Assembly: GCA_015680685.1 (NCBI GenBank)
Contig: MNCI01006084.1
Coordinates: 185,842 to 249,841, forward strand
DNA: 64,000 nt
Origin: Gnetum montanum
Taxonomy: Eukaryota; Streptophyta; Gnetopsida; Gnetales; Gnetaceae
Direction: 5' to 3'
Shown piece after piece: positions 46,018-59,220 of the stretch. Position 1 is the stretch's first letter. Each line of letters starts with the position of its first letter. The translations under genes were made by a program, and so were the position numbers. The notes under the pieces are model-generated. The model did no database searches, was not told the DNA's origin, and was given only the letters and a program-made list of their open reading frames with translations.

Positions 46018-49000
46018 ATGAATAACGAAGAGTTAGAAGCATTAGGAAAACATGAAAGAATTTACAAATCTAATATAAGAAAATGACAAAAACTCATAAC
46101 TAATAGTAATGACAGCTCATCCTTTATGCCAATGCAAAGAGAAGAGATTAAAATAAATAATGTCACATTAGCAGACTCTAATGATCAAATAAGTTTATAG
46201 AAATTACAAAAAAAAAAAAATTATACAAAGTCAACCAAACCATGCAACAAATATGCATTGTAAAGATTTAGAAAATTTTAAATATGATGAAAAAAAAANA
46301 AATAGCATATTCGAATGTCAAAGATGTAAAAATGAGGACTATCCTAAATGTTTTTCTATATTGAATAATATGGATCTTGGAGAACAACCATGTGAACTTC
46401 AAGTGTTAACCCAAGTTGAATAAATGTTAATTGCGAGGCTAAATCCCATTATTCAAGTTACACATGCTTGTGGAGGTCAACTAAAATATAGAGGTCATAC
46501 AATAAGCTTTCCATAGCATGTACAAGAGGTAACAAAAAACCTACCTCAAAAATTACAACAATTACCATTGATTATTGTTCAAAGAAAAGATCATTTTGAT
46601 GGAACATAAGATTTTATTGTCAACAAAGCAAGAGTACTGGCAGTGTTAAAATTTAAAATTCATAAAGATGAGTTTTATCAAGATGTTGAAATAAATTTGG
46701 AAAATATTGAAGAACTTCTAGAAAACAATGATGTAAGATGCACTTATAAAGTTTAAATAATTTATATTAATGAATTAGAAGATGAATCACATAACATTGA
46801 ATCATATATAATAAGTAATGATGATTATGAAGAACTTTATGATGAAACTATACTTACATCATCTACAATTATGAATACAATTGACTTTAAAATAGAGAAT
46901 GATCTCATTCAAGATTGGCTTAACTTACATAAAATTAAAGTTGCAGAAAGTATTAATTGACCAAAAATAGATAAAACTCCATCAAATGAATATTTTTATC
47001 CTAGCTTATTTGATATGGCCTTCCCTACTCTCTTTCCCACAGGAAATTGTGATTTCTATGACTTAAGAACTAAGCAAGTTCAATTACATAAATATGCAAA
47101 ACATCATTTGTTGTATAAAGATGGAAGATTTGCAAGACATCCTAGATTCAAATACTATATTTTTAACATGATTAGGAGACATCATGCACAAAACATAGCC
47201 TCAATTTTCATTAAATGAAATTTAAATCAAATGCCAATGCATATCAATGAGTTAAAAGAACGATTACAAAAGGATCCAAGTAAGAGTTTCGCTAATGAAA
47301 TTGTACAATTTAGTTCTACTTTGCAAGGTACATGAGCTGACTAGTCAAAATTTCATTCATAGTTAATATCAATGTGGAATCAAATTGGATCTCCTATTTT
47401 CTTTTTCATGTTAAGTGCTATTGATATCCATTGGCTTCACTTACATAAACACTTGACAAGAGTTGCCAAAAAAAAAAAGATTTACAACAAAGTAAACAAC
47501 AAATGGTCATTGAAAACCCTCATGTTGTAATGCAATATATGTATTACCATTACCAAGTTTTTATGAAAGAGATTTTGAAAAAAGACATAAAAGTAATTGA
47601 CTATTAGGAAAGGTACGAATGACAACATCAAGGGTCTCCACACATACATGGCTTTATATGGATAGAAAATGCTCCAAATATAGACATAGTTAATTGGCAT
47701 GATGAGGATGAAGTCAACAAGATAAAAACTTTCTTAGATGATTTTATACATGCATGGAACCCTTGATTTACCATTGTAATGCCATTTTTGAGGTATCAAA
47801 TAAGTACATTCCATTCTTATTAATGTTGATATTGTGTGAGATTTTACATTGATTGTGCAAATAAATATATATATAGGAAAATAATTCAAATATTTTTCAC
47901 CCGTCATCATATGATAAATAAGCAATATTCACAAAAATTTCAACGAAGATTATGTAGAACTAATTAACTTAGTTCAAAGACATTCAAAATCTAGAAAGGA
48001 TATGTGCTTATGATTAAAAAATGGAAAATTATATTGCAAGTAATGTATCAAAAAGCTATTTGAAAAACTATTGCAAAAAATTCTAATATTATGTTTACAT
48101 ATGGTTTGTAGATACAAAGTTGCATGGCCTATTCATGAAACCTCTTCGTTATTATACAAAAATTGTGAGTCAAAAGAAATTGTATTTGAGCCACTACAAA
48201 ATGATGATAGATTGAATAAACATCATAGACTAGTTTTTGAAACATGGAGAGCTAACATAGATTGACAACCTGTTTTGTCAAAACATGCAGTTGTGAAGTA
48301 CATAGCAAAATATGCTGCTAAAGTAGAAAAAAATTTTGAATCCTATAATGATATACTAGAAAAAATTATAAAATTACAGAACATTAAAGATCACATTGAA
48401 AAAAGTTACAAAAAGCTAATAATTGAGACATTAATTGAAAGAGATATAGAAACACAAGAAGTATTCCATATGTTGTTGGAACTACCTTTAGTAGAATGTA
48501 GTAGAATTTTTGTAAACTTAAATTTATCTAATCAAGTATATAAAAAAATAGTTACAAATGAATCCAATAATGAAGAATCATATTCAAAAGATATTTTCAA
48601 AGCATACATGAATAGGCCAATAGACATGAGTGGTTAAAACCTTTATGAGGTGACAAAAAAATTTATTTACAATCTAAAATGAAAGTCAAATAAGTTATGG
48701 AAAAAAAGATAAAAAGAAGCCATAGTTTAGGTGTATCCTATATTTTTAGAAAAACCAATTGAGAATCTTGAAAAATGGTTAGAGTATTGTCGAATTCAAA
48801 TGTTTCTTTAAGTTCCATTTTGTATATATGAAACAAAAATAGGAACAACAAAAGAACACATAAGAGCTAATTGGAAAGTACATGAACAAAAAATTGAAAA
48901 AATAATTAATAAAACTGAAACCAGGGAAGATACAGTTTGTGAAGATTATGAAGAAGATGTTTATATTGAAAACCTAAATCATCTTTAAAACGAATGGGAA

Positions 49001-50354
49001 CTTTTATCAAGTTTGCAACCAACATAAGTTTTAAATCACAGAGAAATAGATGTGTTAGGATGAAGAGACATAGACATTTGGTATGAATGGAACAAAACTG
49101 ATTAAAATGAAATTGAAAGAGCATTACAATTTCTAAATTCCTTAAAAAATTCCAATTCTACTATTATGATGCAACTTAATACAAATTATCAACAAACATT
49201 AAATAACAAACAAGAAGAAGTTGTGAATATTATTAAAGATCATTATATTCAAAGTAAAACAAAGGCATTAAAACCATTGAAATTAATAGTAAAAGGTAGT
49301 GTTAGCACCCTAGAAATCGTTCCTAATTCATGCTATTAAAATAGAAATGTCTACTTTAGAATTTCCAAAAAAAATGCCTTTGTTGGTAATGGCTCCAACA
49401 AGGTTGCAGCTTTTAATATTTAAGCAAAAATAATTCATGCTAGTTTGAAACTATCTATAAAAGGAAAAGAAAGAAACAAAAATATTATTTTACATCATTT
49501 GCAGAATGATTTGAAGGACATAAAATATATTCTCATTGATGAGTATAGTTTTATTAAAGCTAGGTTATTAGAAGATATAGATGCAAGACTACGACAAATA
49601 TTTCCTTATTGTAACGAAAGTTTTGGAGGTAGGTCAATGATTTTCATAGGTGATATATCTTAATTATCTTCAATCCAAGATATAACACCATATTACTCCA
49701 AAGGTATTGGAAACATTTTATGAAATGACTTTACATTTGTTGTTTTATTGGATAAAATACTACAGCAAAACACATCTACAGAAGAACAAATTTTTTTAAA
49801 AAAATTGCTAGAAAATATAAGAACTTGTACACCAACAAGTAATGAATAGAAGTCAAAACCAAATGTCTATTTAATTTGATGATAGTATACACTTATTTGC
49901 AAGAAACAATGAACACAACAAGAAAATGTTATATAATTTGGGAAAGCCTGTTTGTCAAAGTCTTAGCATTAGTAATTATTCTAATTAGTACATATCCATG
50001 GATGATGAAGATTTGGAAGCAGAGATATTAATCACAATTGGGGCTAAAGTAATGGTAATGGTAAATATATCTACTTGTTATGGTTTGGTAAATGGAACAA
50101 CTAGAACTATTATAGATAAATTTTATAGCAATGAAACAAAGCAACCACCACCACCATCTTTAGTATTGATTAATTTTCCAAACTATACTAGTCCATCATT
50201 TATATCTTCTTCAAAGAAAATAGTTTTGATAATGCCACTACAATTTGGTTCAAAAAAACAATTACCATTAAAATTGGCATGGGCACTTATAGTACATAAA
50301 TCACAAGGCATGACACTTGACAAAGCTATTGTTGATATTACACATTCGCGATAG
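46018..50354 (+). pseudogene. Helitron Rep-helicase, left copy
   Basis: Replication initiator plus PIF1-like helicase of a Helitron, about 1,440 codons with many stops and frameshifts. It opens MNNEELEALGKHERIYKSNI. A zinc-type region near 46,310 has FECQRCKNEDYPKC. The Helitron_like_N region has AFPTLFPTGNCDFYDLR and DGRFARHPRFKYYIFN (47015-47218). The Rep HxH motif reads GSPHIHGF near 47,640, and the YIAKYAAK two-tyrosine motif is at 48300. Helicase parts include YILIDEYSFI (Walker B) and LRQIFPYCNESFGGRSMIFIGDIS (49530-49660, motifs II-III). Motif VI is ALIVHKSQGMTLDKA (50285-50330). Walker A is not clearly readable. An N at 46299 lies in an A-run. Confidence 0.9.
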
Positions 50355-51184
50355 CCTGATTAATCTATGTAGCACTTTCTTATGTTAGATAATTATCATG
50401 CCTACAAATTTACCATGTAATTTCTTATGACCAGTATGAAAAAATGAACAAATCAAAATTATCCCAAAGAAAAATAAATGAAGAAAATCATCTTAAAAAG
50501 TTTTTTGAAAGAAACACTCATAATTTTTCATATAGTAATAGGCATAATTTTAAATAATTCATTTATAATATTGTAAACTTTAGAAATAAATATTATTTAA
50601 TATAAATGATTTTTTATTTATGTATGCTATGAGAAAAACTAATATTATGTGAATAACACAGTGTCCATCATTTTGTTCAAACTTAACAATGTATGCTTTT
50701 AGACCAAGAATCATATCAATTTTTTGCATTTTGAACAACCTTAATTGTCATAATCATTAATTTAATTTATTCAAACTTAGATGGTGTAGTGCGATTTCGT
50801 TTTCAACTATGGTAGCAAATTGATCCAAAATAATAATAATAATAATAATTCTAGCCTTGCTGTTCAATGCACCCCTAATGACCAAAATAACATAGCCTGT
50901 CAAACTTGAAAATGACATAACATCTATGGAACATTCGATCAATGTGGCAAAGAGCCCATAGCTAAGAAAACCACACAACACGTACCCATAAAAAATAAAA
51001 AATAAAAAATAAAAAAAGCCAAAAACCTCCACCCACCATACAAGTCATATTGAAGTAAACTTCACACCCAAAAATTGAAACAAAAAACACTAGGATTGTT
51101 TACTATTTGCATGACTACAGTTTAAAATTAGCACATTATGAGCTAGGGTATTCAAACATCTCAAGGTGGTGCTAGTTGCTCTAT
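50355..51184. other. Central spacer of the palindrome
   Basis: From about 50,139 (inside the left helicase) to 51,184 there is no counterpart in the other arm. After the left gene's stop the spacer is AT-rich, with an (AAT)n run near 50,826-50,848 and an AAAAAT-type run near 50,990-51,017. No Helitron 3' hairpin plus CTRR end was recognised with confidence. Confidence 0.6.
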
Positions 51185-54100
51185 TTCATTTCTATAAAAT
51201 ATATCTATAATAGTTCCAATTGTTCCATTTACCAAACCATAACAAGTAGATATATTTACAGTCAACATTACTTTAGCCCCAACTATGATGAATATTTCTG
51301 CTTCCGAATCTTCATCATCCATGGATATGTACTAATTAGAATAATTACTAATGCTAAGACTTCAACAAATAGGCTTTCCCAAATAATATAACATTTTCCT
51401 GTTGTGTTCATTTACTTCATTGTTTCTTGCAAATAAGTGTATACTATTATCAAACTTTTTTAATTCTTGAATAGACATTTGGTTTTGGCTTCTATTCATT
51501 AGTATTTCCCAATTAGTACTTGTTGGTGTAAAAGTTCTTACTTTTTTAGCAATTTCAAAAAAAACTCATTGTTCTTCTATAGATGTGTTCTACCACAATA
51601 TTTTATTCAATAAAACAACAGATGTAAACTCATTCCATGAAATGTTTCCAATACCTTTGGAGTAATATGGTGCTATATCTCTGACTAGAGATAATTGAGC
51701 TATATCACCTATGAAAATCATTGACCCAACGTCAGAAATTTCATTATAATGAGGAAATATTTGTCATTAGTCTTGCATCTATATCTTCTAATCACCTAGC
51801 TCCAATAAAACTATACTCATCAATGAGAATATATTTTATGTGCTTCAAATCATTCTATAACTGATGTAAAATAATATTATTGTTTCTTTCTTTTCCTTTT
51901 ATGGATAGTTTCAAACCAACATGAATTTTTTTTGCTTGAATATTAAAAGGTTCAACCCCTCTTGGAGCCATTACCAAAAAAGGTCTTTTTTTTTTGGAAA
52001 TGCCAAAGTATACATTTCTATTTTAATAGCATGAATTAGGAAGATTTCTTTATGCTAGCACTACCTTGTATTGTTAATTTCAATGGTTTTAATGCCTTTT
52101 TTTTACTGTAAATATAATGATTTTAAATAATATTCACAACTTTTTGTTATTTGTTATTTAATGTTTGTTGATCATTTGTATTAAGTTGCATCATAATAGT
52201 AGTATTGGAATTTTTCAAGGAATTTAGAAATTGTAATGTTGTTTCAATTTCATTTTGATTAGCTTTGTTTCATTCGTACCAAATGTCTATGTCTCTTCAT
52301 CCTAACATATCTATTTATTTGTGATTTAAAACTTGTGTTGGTTGCGAACTTGATAAAAGCTCCCATTTGTTTTGAAGGTGATTTAGGTTTTCAAAATAAA
52401 CATCTTATTCATAATCTTTGCAAATTGTATCTTTGCTAGTTTCAATTTTATTAATTATTTTTTCAATTGTTTATTCATGTACTTTCTAATTAGCTCCTAT
52501 TTGTTATTATGTTGTTCCTATTTTTGTTTCATATATATGAAATGGAACATAAAGCTACATTTGAATTTGACAATACTCAAACCATTTTTTAGGATTCTCA
52601 ATTGATTTTTCTAACAACATAGAATACACCTGAACTATGGCTTCTTTTTGTCTTTGTTTCAATAACTTATTTGACTTTCATTTTGGATTGTAAATAAATT
52701 TTTTTGTCACCTCATAAAGGTTTAAGCCACTCATGTCTATTAGTCTATTTATGTATGCTTTGAAAATATCTTTTGAATATGATTCTTCATTATTGGATTC
52801 ATTTGTAACTATTTGTTTATATACTTGATTAGACAAATTTAAGTTTACAAAAATTCTACTACATTCTACTAAAGGTAGTTCCAACAACATATGGGATACT
52901 TCTTTTGCTCCTATATCTCTTTCAATTAATGCCTCAGTTATTAGCTGTTTCTAACTTTTTTCAATGTGATCTTTATTGTTCTGTGATTTTATAATTTTTT
53001 CTAGTATATCATTATAGGATTCAGAACTTTTTTTATGCTTTAGCAGCATATTTTGCTATGTACTTCACAATAGCATGTTTTGACCAAACAAGTTGCCAAT
53101 CTATGTTAGCTCTGCATGTTTGAAGAACTAGTCTATGATGTTTATTTAGTTTATCATCATTTCCTAATGGCTCAAATATAATTTCTTTTAACTCACAATT
53201 CTTGTATAACAATGAAGAGGTTTCACAAATAGGCCATGAAACTTTGTATCTACAAACCATATGTAAACATAATATTAGAATTTTTTGCAATATTTTTTTC
53301 AAAATAGTTTTTCAAATAACTTTTTGATACATTACCTGCAATATAATTTTTCATTTTTTAATTATAAGCATGTATCCTTTCTACATTTTGAATGTCTTTG
53401 AACTGAGTTAATTAGTTTTACATAATCTTCGTCGACATCTTTGGTGAATATTGCTTCTTTATCATATGATGATGGGTGACACATATTTGAATTATTTTCC
53501 AGTATATATATTTATTTGCAAAATCAATATAAAATCTCACACAATATCAACATCAATAAGAATGGAATGTACTTATTTGATACCTCAAAAGATGGCACTA
53601 CAATGGAAAATTAAGGGTTCCATGCATGTACAAGATCATCTAAGAAAGTTTTTATCTTGTTGACTTCATCCTTATCATGCCAATTAATTTTTTTTGTATT
53701 TGGAGCATTTTATATCCACAAAAAGCCATGTATGTGAGGAGACCCTCGATGTTGCCATTCATACCTTGACCAGTAGTCAATCACTTTTATGTCTTTCCTC
53801 AAAATCTCTTTCATAAAAATTTGGTAACAATAATTCATATATTGTGTTAGGACATGAGGGTTTTGAATGACCATTTGTTGTTTGCTTTGTTGTAAATCAT
53901 TTTTGTTTGCAACTCTTGTCATATGTTTATGTAAGTTAGGCCAATGGATATCAACAACACTTAACATGAAAAATATAGTAGGATATCCAATTTGATTTAA
54001 CATTGATATTAACTATAAGTGACATTTTGACCAATAAGCTTGTGTACCTCGCAAATTAGAACTAAATCGTAAAATTTCATTAGTAAAACACTTACTTGGA

Positions 54101-55444
54101 TCCTTGTGTAATCATTCTTTTAACTCATTGATATGTGTTGGCATTTGATTTAAATTTTGTTTAATGAAAATTGAGGCTATGTTTTATGAACGATGTCTCC
54201 TAATCATGTTAAAATTATAGTATCTAAATCTAGGACCTATTGCAAGTCTTCCATCTTTATACAACAAAAGATGTTTTGCATATTCATATAATTGAACTTT
54301 CTTAGTTCTTAAGTCATAGAAATTGCATTTTCCTGTGGGAAAGAGAGTAGGGAAGGCCATATCAAATAAGCTAGGATAAAAATATTCATTTGATGGAGTT
54401 TTATCTATTATTGGCCAATTAATACTTTTTGTAAGTTAAGCCAATCTTGAATGAGTTCATTCTCTATTTGAGAGTCAATTGTATTCATAATTGTAGATGA
54501 TGTAAGTATACTTTCATCATAAAGTTCTTCATATTCATCATTACTTATTATATATGATTCAATGTTATTTGATTCATATTCTAATTCATTATTATTAATT
54601 CTTTGAACTTTGTCAGTGCATCTTACATCATTGTTTTCTGAAAGTTATTCAATACTTTCCAAATCTATTTCAACATCTTGGTAAAACTTATCATTATGAA
54701 TTTTAAATTTTAATGTTGCTAGTACTCTTTGCTTTGTTGACAATAAAATCATATGTTCCACTGAAATGATCTTTTCTTTGAATAATAATAAATGGTAACT
54801 CTTGTAATTTTTGAGGTAGTTTTTTTGCTACCTCTTCTACATGCTGTGAATAACGTATTATATGACCTCTATATTTTAGTTGACCTCCACGAGCATGCAC
54901 AACTAAAATAATGGGATTGAGCCTCACAATTAACATTTCTTCAACTTGGGTTAACACTTGAAGTTCACATGGTTGTTCTCCAGGATCCATATTATTCAAT
55001 ATATAAAAATGTTTAGGATAGTTCTAATTTTTACATCTTTGACATTCAAATATGCTATTTTTCTTGGTACGTAACATTGCAAATTTTTTTTCATTACATG
55101 TGTTCCATTCAAATTCATTTGTAACGGTTTAAAGACTATTCAAAAATATTAATTAAGCATTTCTAATATTTTGTTTGTCTTCATATTTAAAATTTTCTAG
55201 CTCTTTGCAATGCATATTTGTTGCATGGTTTGGTTGACTTTGTATAATTTTTTTAAAGTTTTTGTAAACTTATTTGATCATTAGAGTCTTTTAATGTGAC
55301 ATTAGTTAGTTTAATCTCTTCTCCTTGCACTGGCATAAAGGGTGAGCTATCATTAGTGTTAGTTATTAGTTTTTGTTATTTTCTTATATTAGATTTGTAA
55401 ATTCTTTCACATTTTCTTAATGCTTTTAACTCTTCATTATTCAT
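51185..55444 (-). pseudogene. Helitron Rep-helicase, right copy, C-terminally truncated
   Basis: Minus-strand homologue of the left copy. It begins MNNEELKA at 55444 and includes CELQVLTQVEEMLIVRLNPI (54999-54703). The Rep domain is at 54003-53710, with DIHWPNLHKHMTRVA and the histidine motif HRGSPHIHGFLW. The tyrosine motif YIAKYAAK is near 53,050, and LPLVECSRIFVNLNLSNQVY is at 52890-52678. It stops at 51,185, just after the segment SEAEIFI..., so helicase motif VI is missing. Stops fall at different places from the left copy, showing independent decay. Confidence 0.9.
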
Positions 55445-55462
55445 GCTATTTATTTTTGTTTG

Positions 55463-55472
55463 TTTATATACA
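55463..55472 (-). promoter_or_regulatory. TATA-like box of the right Rep-helicase gene
   Basis: On the minus strand GTATATAAAC lies about 19 bases before the ATG at 55444, mirroring the left arm. Confidence 0.4.
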
Positions 55473-56181
55473 AGGAAATAGTATGTTCTTTTAGTAGACG
55501 ATATTACCTGATATTTGACTTTTACTATATTTATAATCTTGTCAAAGTAACACTATTATTTGTATTAATTCAAAATTGCAATTCCATTCTAGTACAAATA
55601 TTTCATAACTATATACCTAGTTTTCGTTATATTGAATTATCTTATCAATGAAATTTTTCATCAAAAAAATATTGTATAATTACTTACATGACTACAGGGA
55701 CAACAAATATACTACACGTAAAATATATTTTAGTATTATGAAAATCACATTCACAGGGATCAAAGACATATAGGAGATTGACTATGTGTAACTTATCATC
55801 ATTAATGTTAAAAATTCGTTAATACTTTTTCACATTTTATTTTAGGTTGGGTTGTTAAATGTTGAAGGTTATTATGACTTTTTGTTAACATTTTAGGATC
55901 ATGCTCTGAATGATGGTTTTATTAATTTTTACAAAGGCTAGTCGAAGAATGTTCATAAGTAAGCTTTTGGTATGGAAATAGTACTAACAAATTTTATATG
56001 TTTTTGTTTATTTTTTTCTAAATTTTGGTCATTATGAAACAAGTGTAAGTATTCAAATGGAACATAATCATAAAGATAAAGGGTAATTTATTTTATTAAC
56101 ATTACAAGACACAATATATGCTAAAGTTTATGGATCTTCATCATAATTATAATTTCTAGCATAAGGACTTGCCAACAACAC

Positions 56182-56924
56182 TTAATGGAGTGGATGTTGC
56201 AAGTCTTCCAATGTTAGTCCACCACTAAGTTCAATATTCAAGATGTGTAAATCATACATGAAAGGTAAAGTTGTATTATCTATTTGCACATTATTTTGCT
56301 TAAAGTAACTTATATCCCACTTGTTTGTTGTATACATTACTTGATAGAAAGAAAATCCTAATGAATTGCAAGTGACATGTCTTCTTTCTATAGTGGAAAA
56401 TGTGTAATAACTCATGCTTGTCCAACTAAACTTGTCTGTGTATATATTTTTCATTCTAGGATCTGTATAAAAGAAATAATCACTATGATTTGTACCTTCA
56501 ACAAAAGAGGAAGAATTTTCTATCATCACATATGAATTATGACCAAAATCTATCCACCATTCAAACCATGCATTTTTGGGTATATTCAATGGATCAATCC
56601 CAATTTCATAACCGAAATATGAATTTCCAAATTTGTAAAATGGCCACGCCACCAATTATTTGTCACATTGCTCATGTTTTAAATTCAAACATATACTTTG
56701 TGGCAATAATTTCTTGATAAATTGATTTGCTCATCCTTACATATTGCATTCTAGTGATGCAACTTGGATTCATAGACAAAGTTTTTGAAAGTAGTACCAT
56801 GTCATTGAGAATGAGCTTTCATTGCAATTGGTAGCATGCATTCATCTAGATCTTCACTATCAAAATTCATTAGTAGATGGGAATATCACTCTTGCCAACC
56901 TTCCCTAATCAGATATGATCTCAT
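56182..56924 (-). pseudogene. Unrecognised gene present only in the right arm
   Basis: A minus-strand gene of about 245 codons. It starts MRSYLIREGWQE at 56924, has a stop, then SHLLMNFDSEDLDECMLP. After two frameshifts (near 56,790 and 56,690), with RMSKSIYQEIIATKYMFEF between them, and a stop at about 56,659, a frame of 157 codons stays fully open to 56182. That part is rich in aromatic residues: FGNSYFGYEIGIDP, NAWFEWWIDFGHNSYV, YFFYTDPRMKN, TIERRHVTCNSLGFSFYQV and ELSGGLTLEDLQHPLH. No signal peptide or membrane span is obvious. It lies upstream of, and in the same direction as, the right Rep-helicase, inside an 850-bp block missing from the left arm. I cannot assign a family. Confidence 0.6.
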
Positions 56925-57384
56925 TTTATCCTTTTTTTTAGGCTATACTTTTATTTTTAAGTGAATAAGCCAACACCCAAGGTAGTCCTCCAAGCACTGG
57001 AAAGAGTGTAATTACAAATAGGATGCAATGGACATGGACTGCAATATTTCATGCAAAATAAATTTAATTTTGCATCACATAAACAGTTTTGTCAGAATTT
57101 ACTTTATGCTAATTGTGAAACATATAAATATGTGTTTCAAAATAGTATGTTTGATCCTAAAGCAAGGCCACAACAGTGTTGTGCATGGCTTGGTGTTGTA
57201 AGTAGTTTCCCTGATAATGCTGCTATTGGTGTGTTTGATGAGGTAAGGTAACAATGTAAATGTTTGGCTTATGTGGCCGAGATTATCTTTGTAATTCTCT
57301 TTATGTTGTTGTGTAACTAATTCAAATAACAAAAGTGTTTAGAGAATAAGGTGAATATGCCAAAAAACATAAGACTATGCAAAT

Positions 57385-57610
57385 ACATTCATGATGTTTT
57401 TCTACTTTATCCATTTCAAATTGGTAACGTGTAATCAAAACTTGTGTTTGTGGGCCATCCATATTTTTATAATCAAAGTTTCTACACACAACTCAAGTTT
57501 TAGTGAACATACATAAAATTAATACTCGGTACAATACAAATGAACATATTCTAAGTTGACAAATTAAAACTAATGAGTGTGGAAGGACACACTAAACACT
57601 ATAATGTAGT
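57385..57610 (+). repeat. Dispersed repeat family C, copy at 57.5 kb
   Basis: Shares AACTTGTGTTTGTGGGCC, ACATATTCTAAGTTGACAAA and GAGTGTGGAAGGACACAC with 62,330-62,600 and, reversed, 23,820-24,060. It sits inside the right arm of the palindrome. Only its outer part has a left-arm counterpart (about 44,830-44,960). Confidence 0.8.
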
Positions 57611-58139
57611 TTATTTGTTTATTTTAAAATAAAAAGTTTGGCCTACTTCCATTTCAATGAGGCTATCTACTAGTAAATAAAAAGGCAAGAACATAATAAA
57701 TATGTAATGAGTGATAAGATTGTTTTAGATTATAACAATCAATACTAGATTCATAGATTAAATTGTAGGTGTTGAAAATTGGCTGTGATGCAGTTGGGTA
57801 TGTGGAATCTCTTATAGAATAGATTATGGGTGCATTGGAAGGACTAGTAAATATCCCTAGACTTTGAAATTGGTTTTGGATCATTAGAAAGCAAGGTTTG
57901 TTGTAGCATATATGAATAGTTTAAGGCATAGTCCTTTTAAAGTTCATCATTTTTGGGGAAATGATAGGTATTTTTTGCATGACCTGATACCTTTTGCCAG
58001 AACTAGTTGCTATTCGTATAAATAATGCAAATCAAATTGCAATACTATCTAGCAAAGTAATAAAGAACATGATAGATTCCACTTACCTAGGACATGAGAA
58101 TGATAGTAAGCAAGAATCAAGAATAGGTCTAGATTGTAA
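57611..58139. other. Right-arm-specific segment, no gene assigned
   Basis: Not found in the left arm. It contains a 73-codon minus-strand frame (57884-57663, with SPSNAPIIYSIRDSTYP) and a 71-codon plus-strand frame running past 58,139. Neither product is recognised. The minus-strand frame is co-oriented with the unrecognised gene and Rep-helicase downstream, so it could be another part of the same accessory DNA. Confidence 0.35.
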
Positions 58140-58235
58140 GTTTGGTGTGTCCTGTAAGCCTAGCAAACAAAGAATGGCTTCCACATATATATGGTTTTGC
58201 ACCATGTGATTGGTTGCTAGGTAGCCTGTGCCAAA

Positions 58236-58565
58236 CTAACAATATTTCAATGCCCACCAAGTATATAGATCTTGAGTGGTAGGGAAATTGTTGTGACCCA
58301 CAAATACTATGATGTGGGGAAACATTGAAGGTTTTTTACTCATATATCTAGGATATGCTATCTTAACAAATTTTTGTGTCATGGTGGCTTGGAATAAAGC
58401 TAATAATGAATGAGTGCTTGAATTCATGCCAAGGTACCGTACATTTTTGGATGGCCTAAAGCAAAAGAATTGACAGGAAAGAGTGATGAGATGAGAGTCA
58501 TGGAAGATACCAGTCGATGGATTGATCCAATCCCATCCCTTCCCTAAATCCATAAGATTATTCAT
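58236..58565 (-). CDS. Intact 109-codon ORF, captured segment in the right arm
   Basis: On the minus strand ATG at 58565 opens MNNLMDLGKGWDWINPSTG, then HSLLALFQATMTQKFVKIAY, FPHIIVFVGHNNFP and LYTWWALKYC before a stop. The left-arm homologue (44,400-44,790) carries indels. It is co-oriented with the Rep-helicase. The mixed composition and lack of a known domain suggest a captured exon or pseudogene piece rather than a working gene. Product unrecognised. Confidence 0.35.
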   Translation of the reverse strand: MNNLMDLGKGWDWINPSTGIFHDSHLITLSCQFFCFRPSKNVRYLGMNSSTHSLLALFQATMTQKFVKIAYPRYMSKKPSMFPHIIVFVGHNNFPTTQDLYTWWALKYC

Positions 58566-59074
58566 TCATTTATTATTAACTAGTTCACCTTTTTTTCTTA
58601 GAGTAAAATAATTTCTATGCAAGTTTCACACCCTAGAGCAAAGTACTGCTAATGGTAACATGGCTAAGATATTTTTGGATTGGTGGGTTGTTTACCAAAA
58701 GGAAAGAGAAAAGGTACGCTACAAAAATACAATCTAAGTGTGGGCTAGCATCAATGATATAAGACAAAAAAAAGAAAGAAACCTTAAGAATGATGATAGT
58801 CTAATATTTTACTTTGAAATTGTATATTAGGGTAAGTAGTTTCTAATTTAATCTGTACATTCAAAGCAAGTTTCTAATCCAATCTGTACACTCTAACCAA
58901 CCTTTGAAAATATGCATAATCAATATACACTTAAATTTGTTATATAAAAATGTAACATTTCCAAAAAAAAACAATGAAGCCAAACATGTCTTCATATGCA
59001 AGAATTGTATGCAAGATGGTACACATGTCATGTCTACTAAATAAAGATAAGGTTCATGAGGAAATCTTCTCAAT
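58566..59074. other. Non-coding right-arm DNA between captured segments
   Basis: 58,600-58,740 matches 44,215-44,290 of the left arm in reverse (ACTGCTAATGGTAACATGGCTAAG). The rest, including the 90-codon minus-strand frame at 59133-58861, shows no recognisable product. Confidence 0.5.
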
Positions 59075-59220
59075 AAAGATAAGATTCTTGTGGAAATCTT
59101 ATCAACAAAGATCATATTCATCCAAGTAAGCAAGAAACAGCCTACAAAATACTTGCTAATATATGAAAATCCAGGTTACATTTTCTTAGAATTTCTAAAA
59201 TTTCTCAGAGCTTGGTAGCT

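Noticed and set aside
50757-51032. A 91-codon minus-strand ORF in the palindrome centre
   Set aside because: It translates an (AAT)n microsatellite and AT-rich DNA; no counterpart in either arm.
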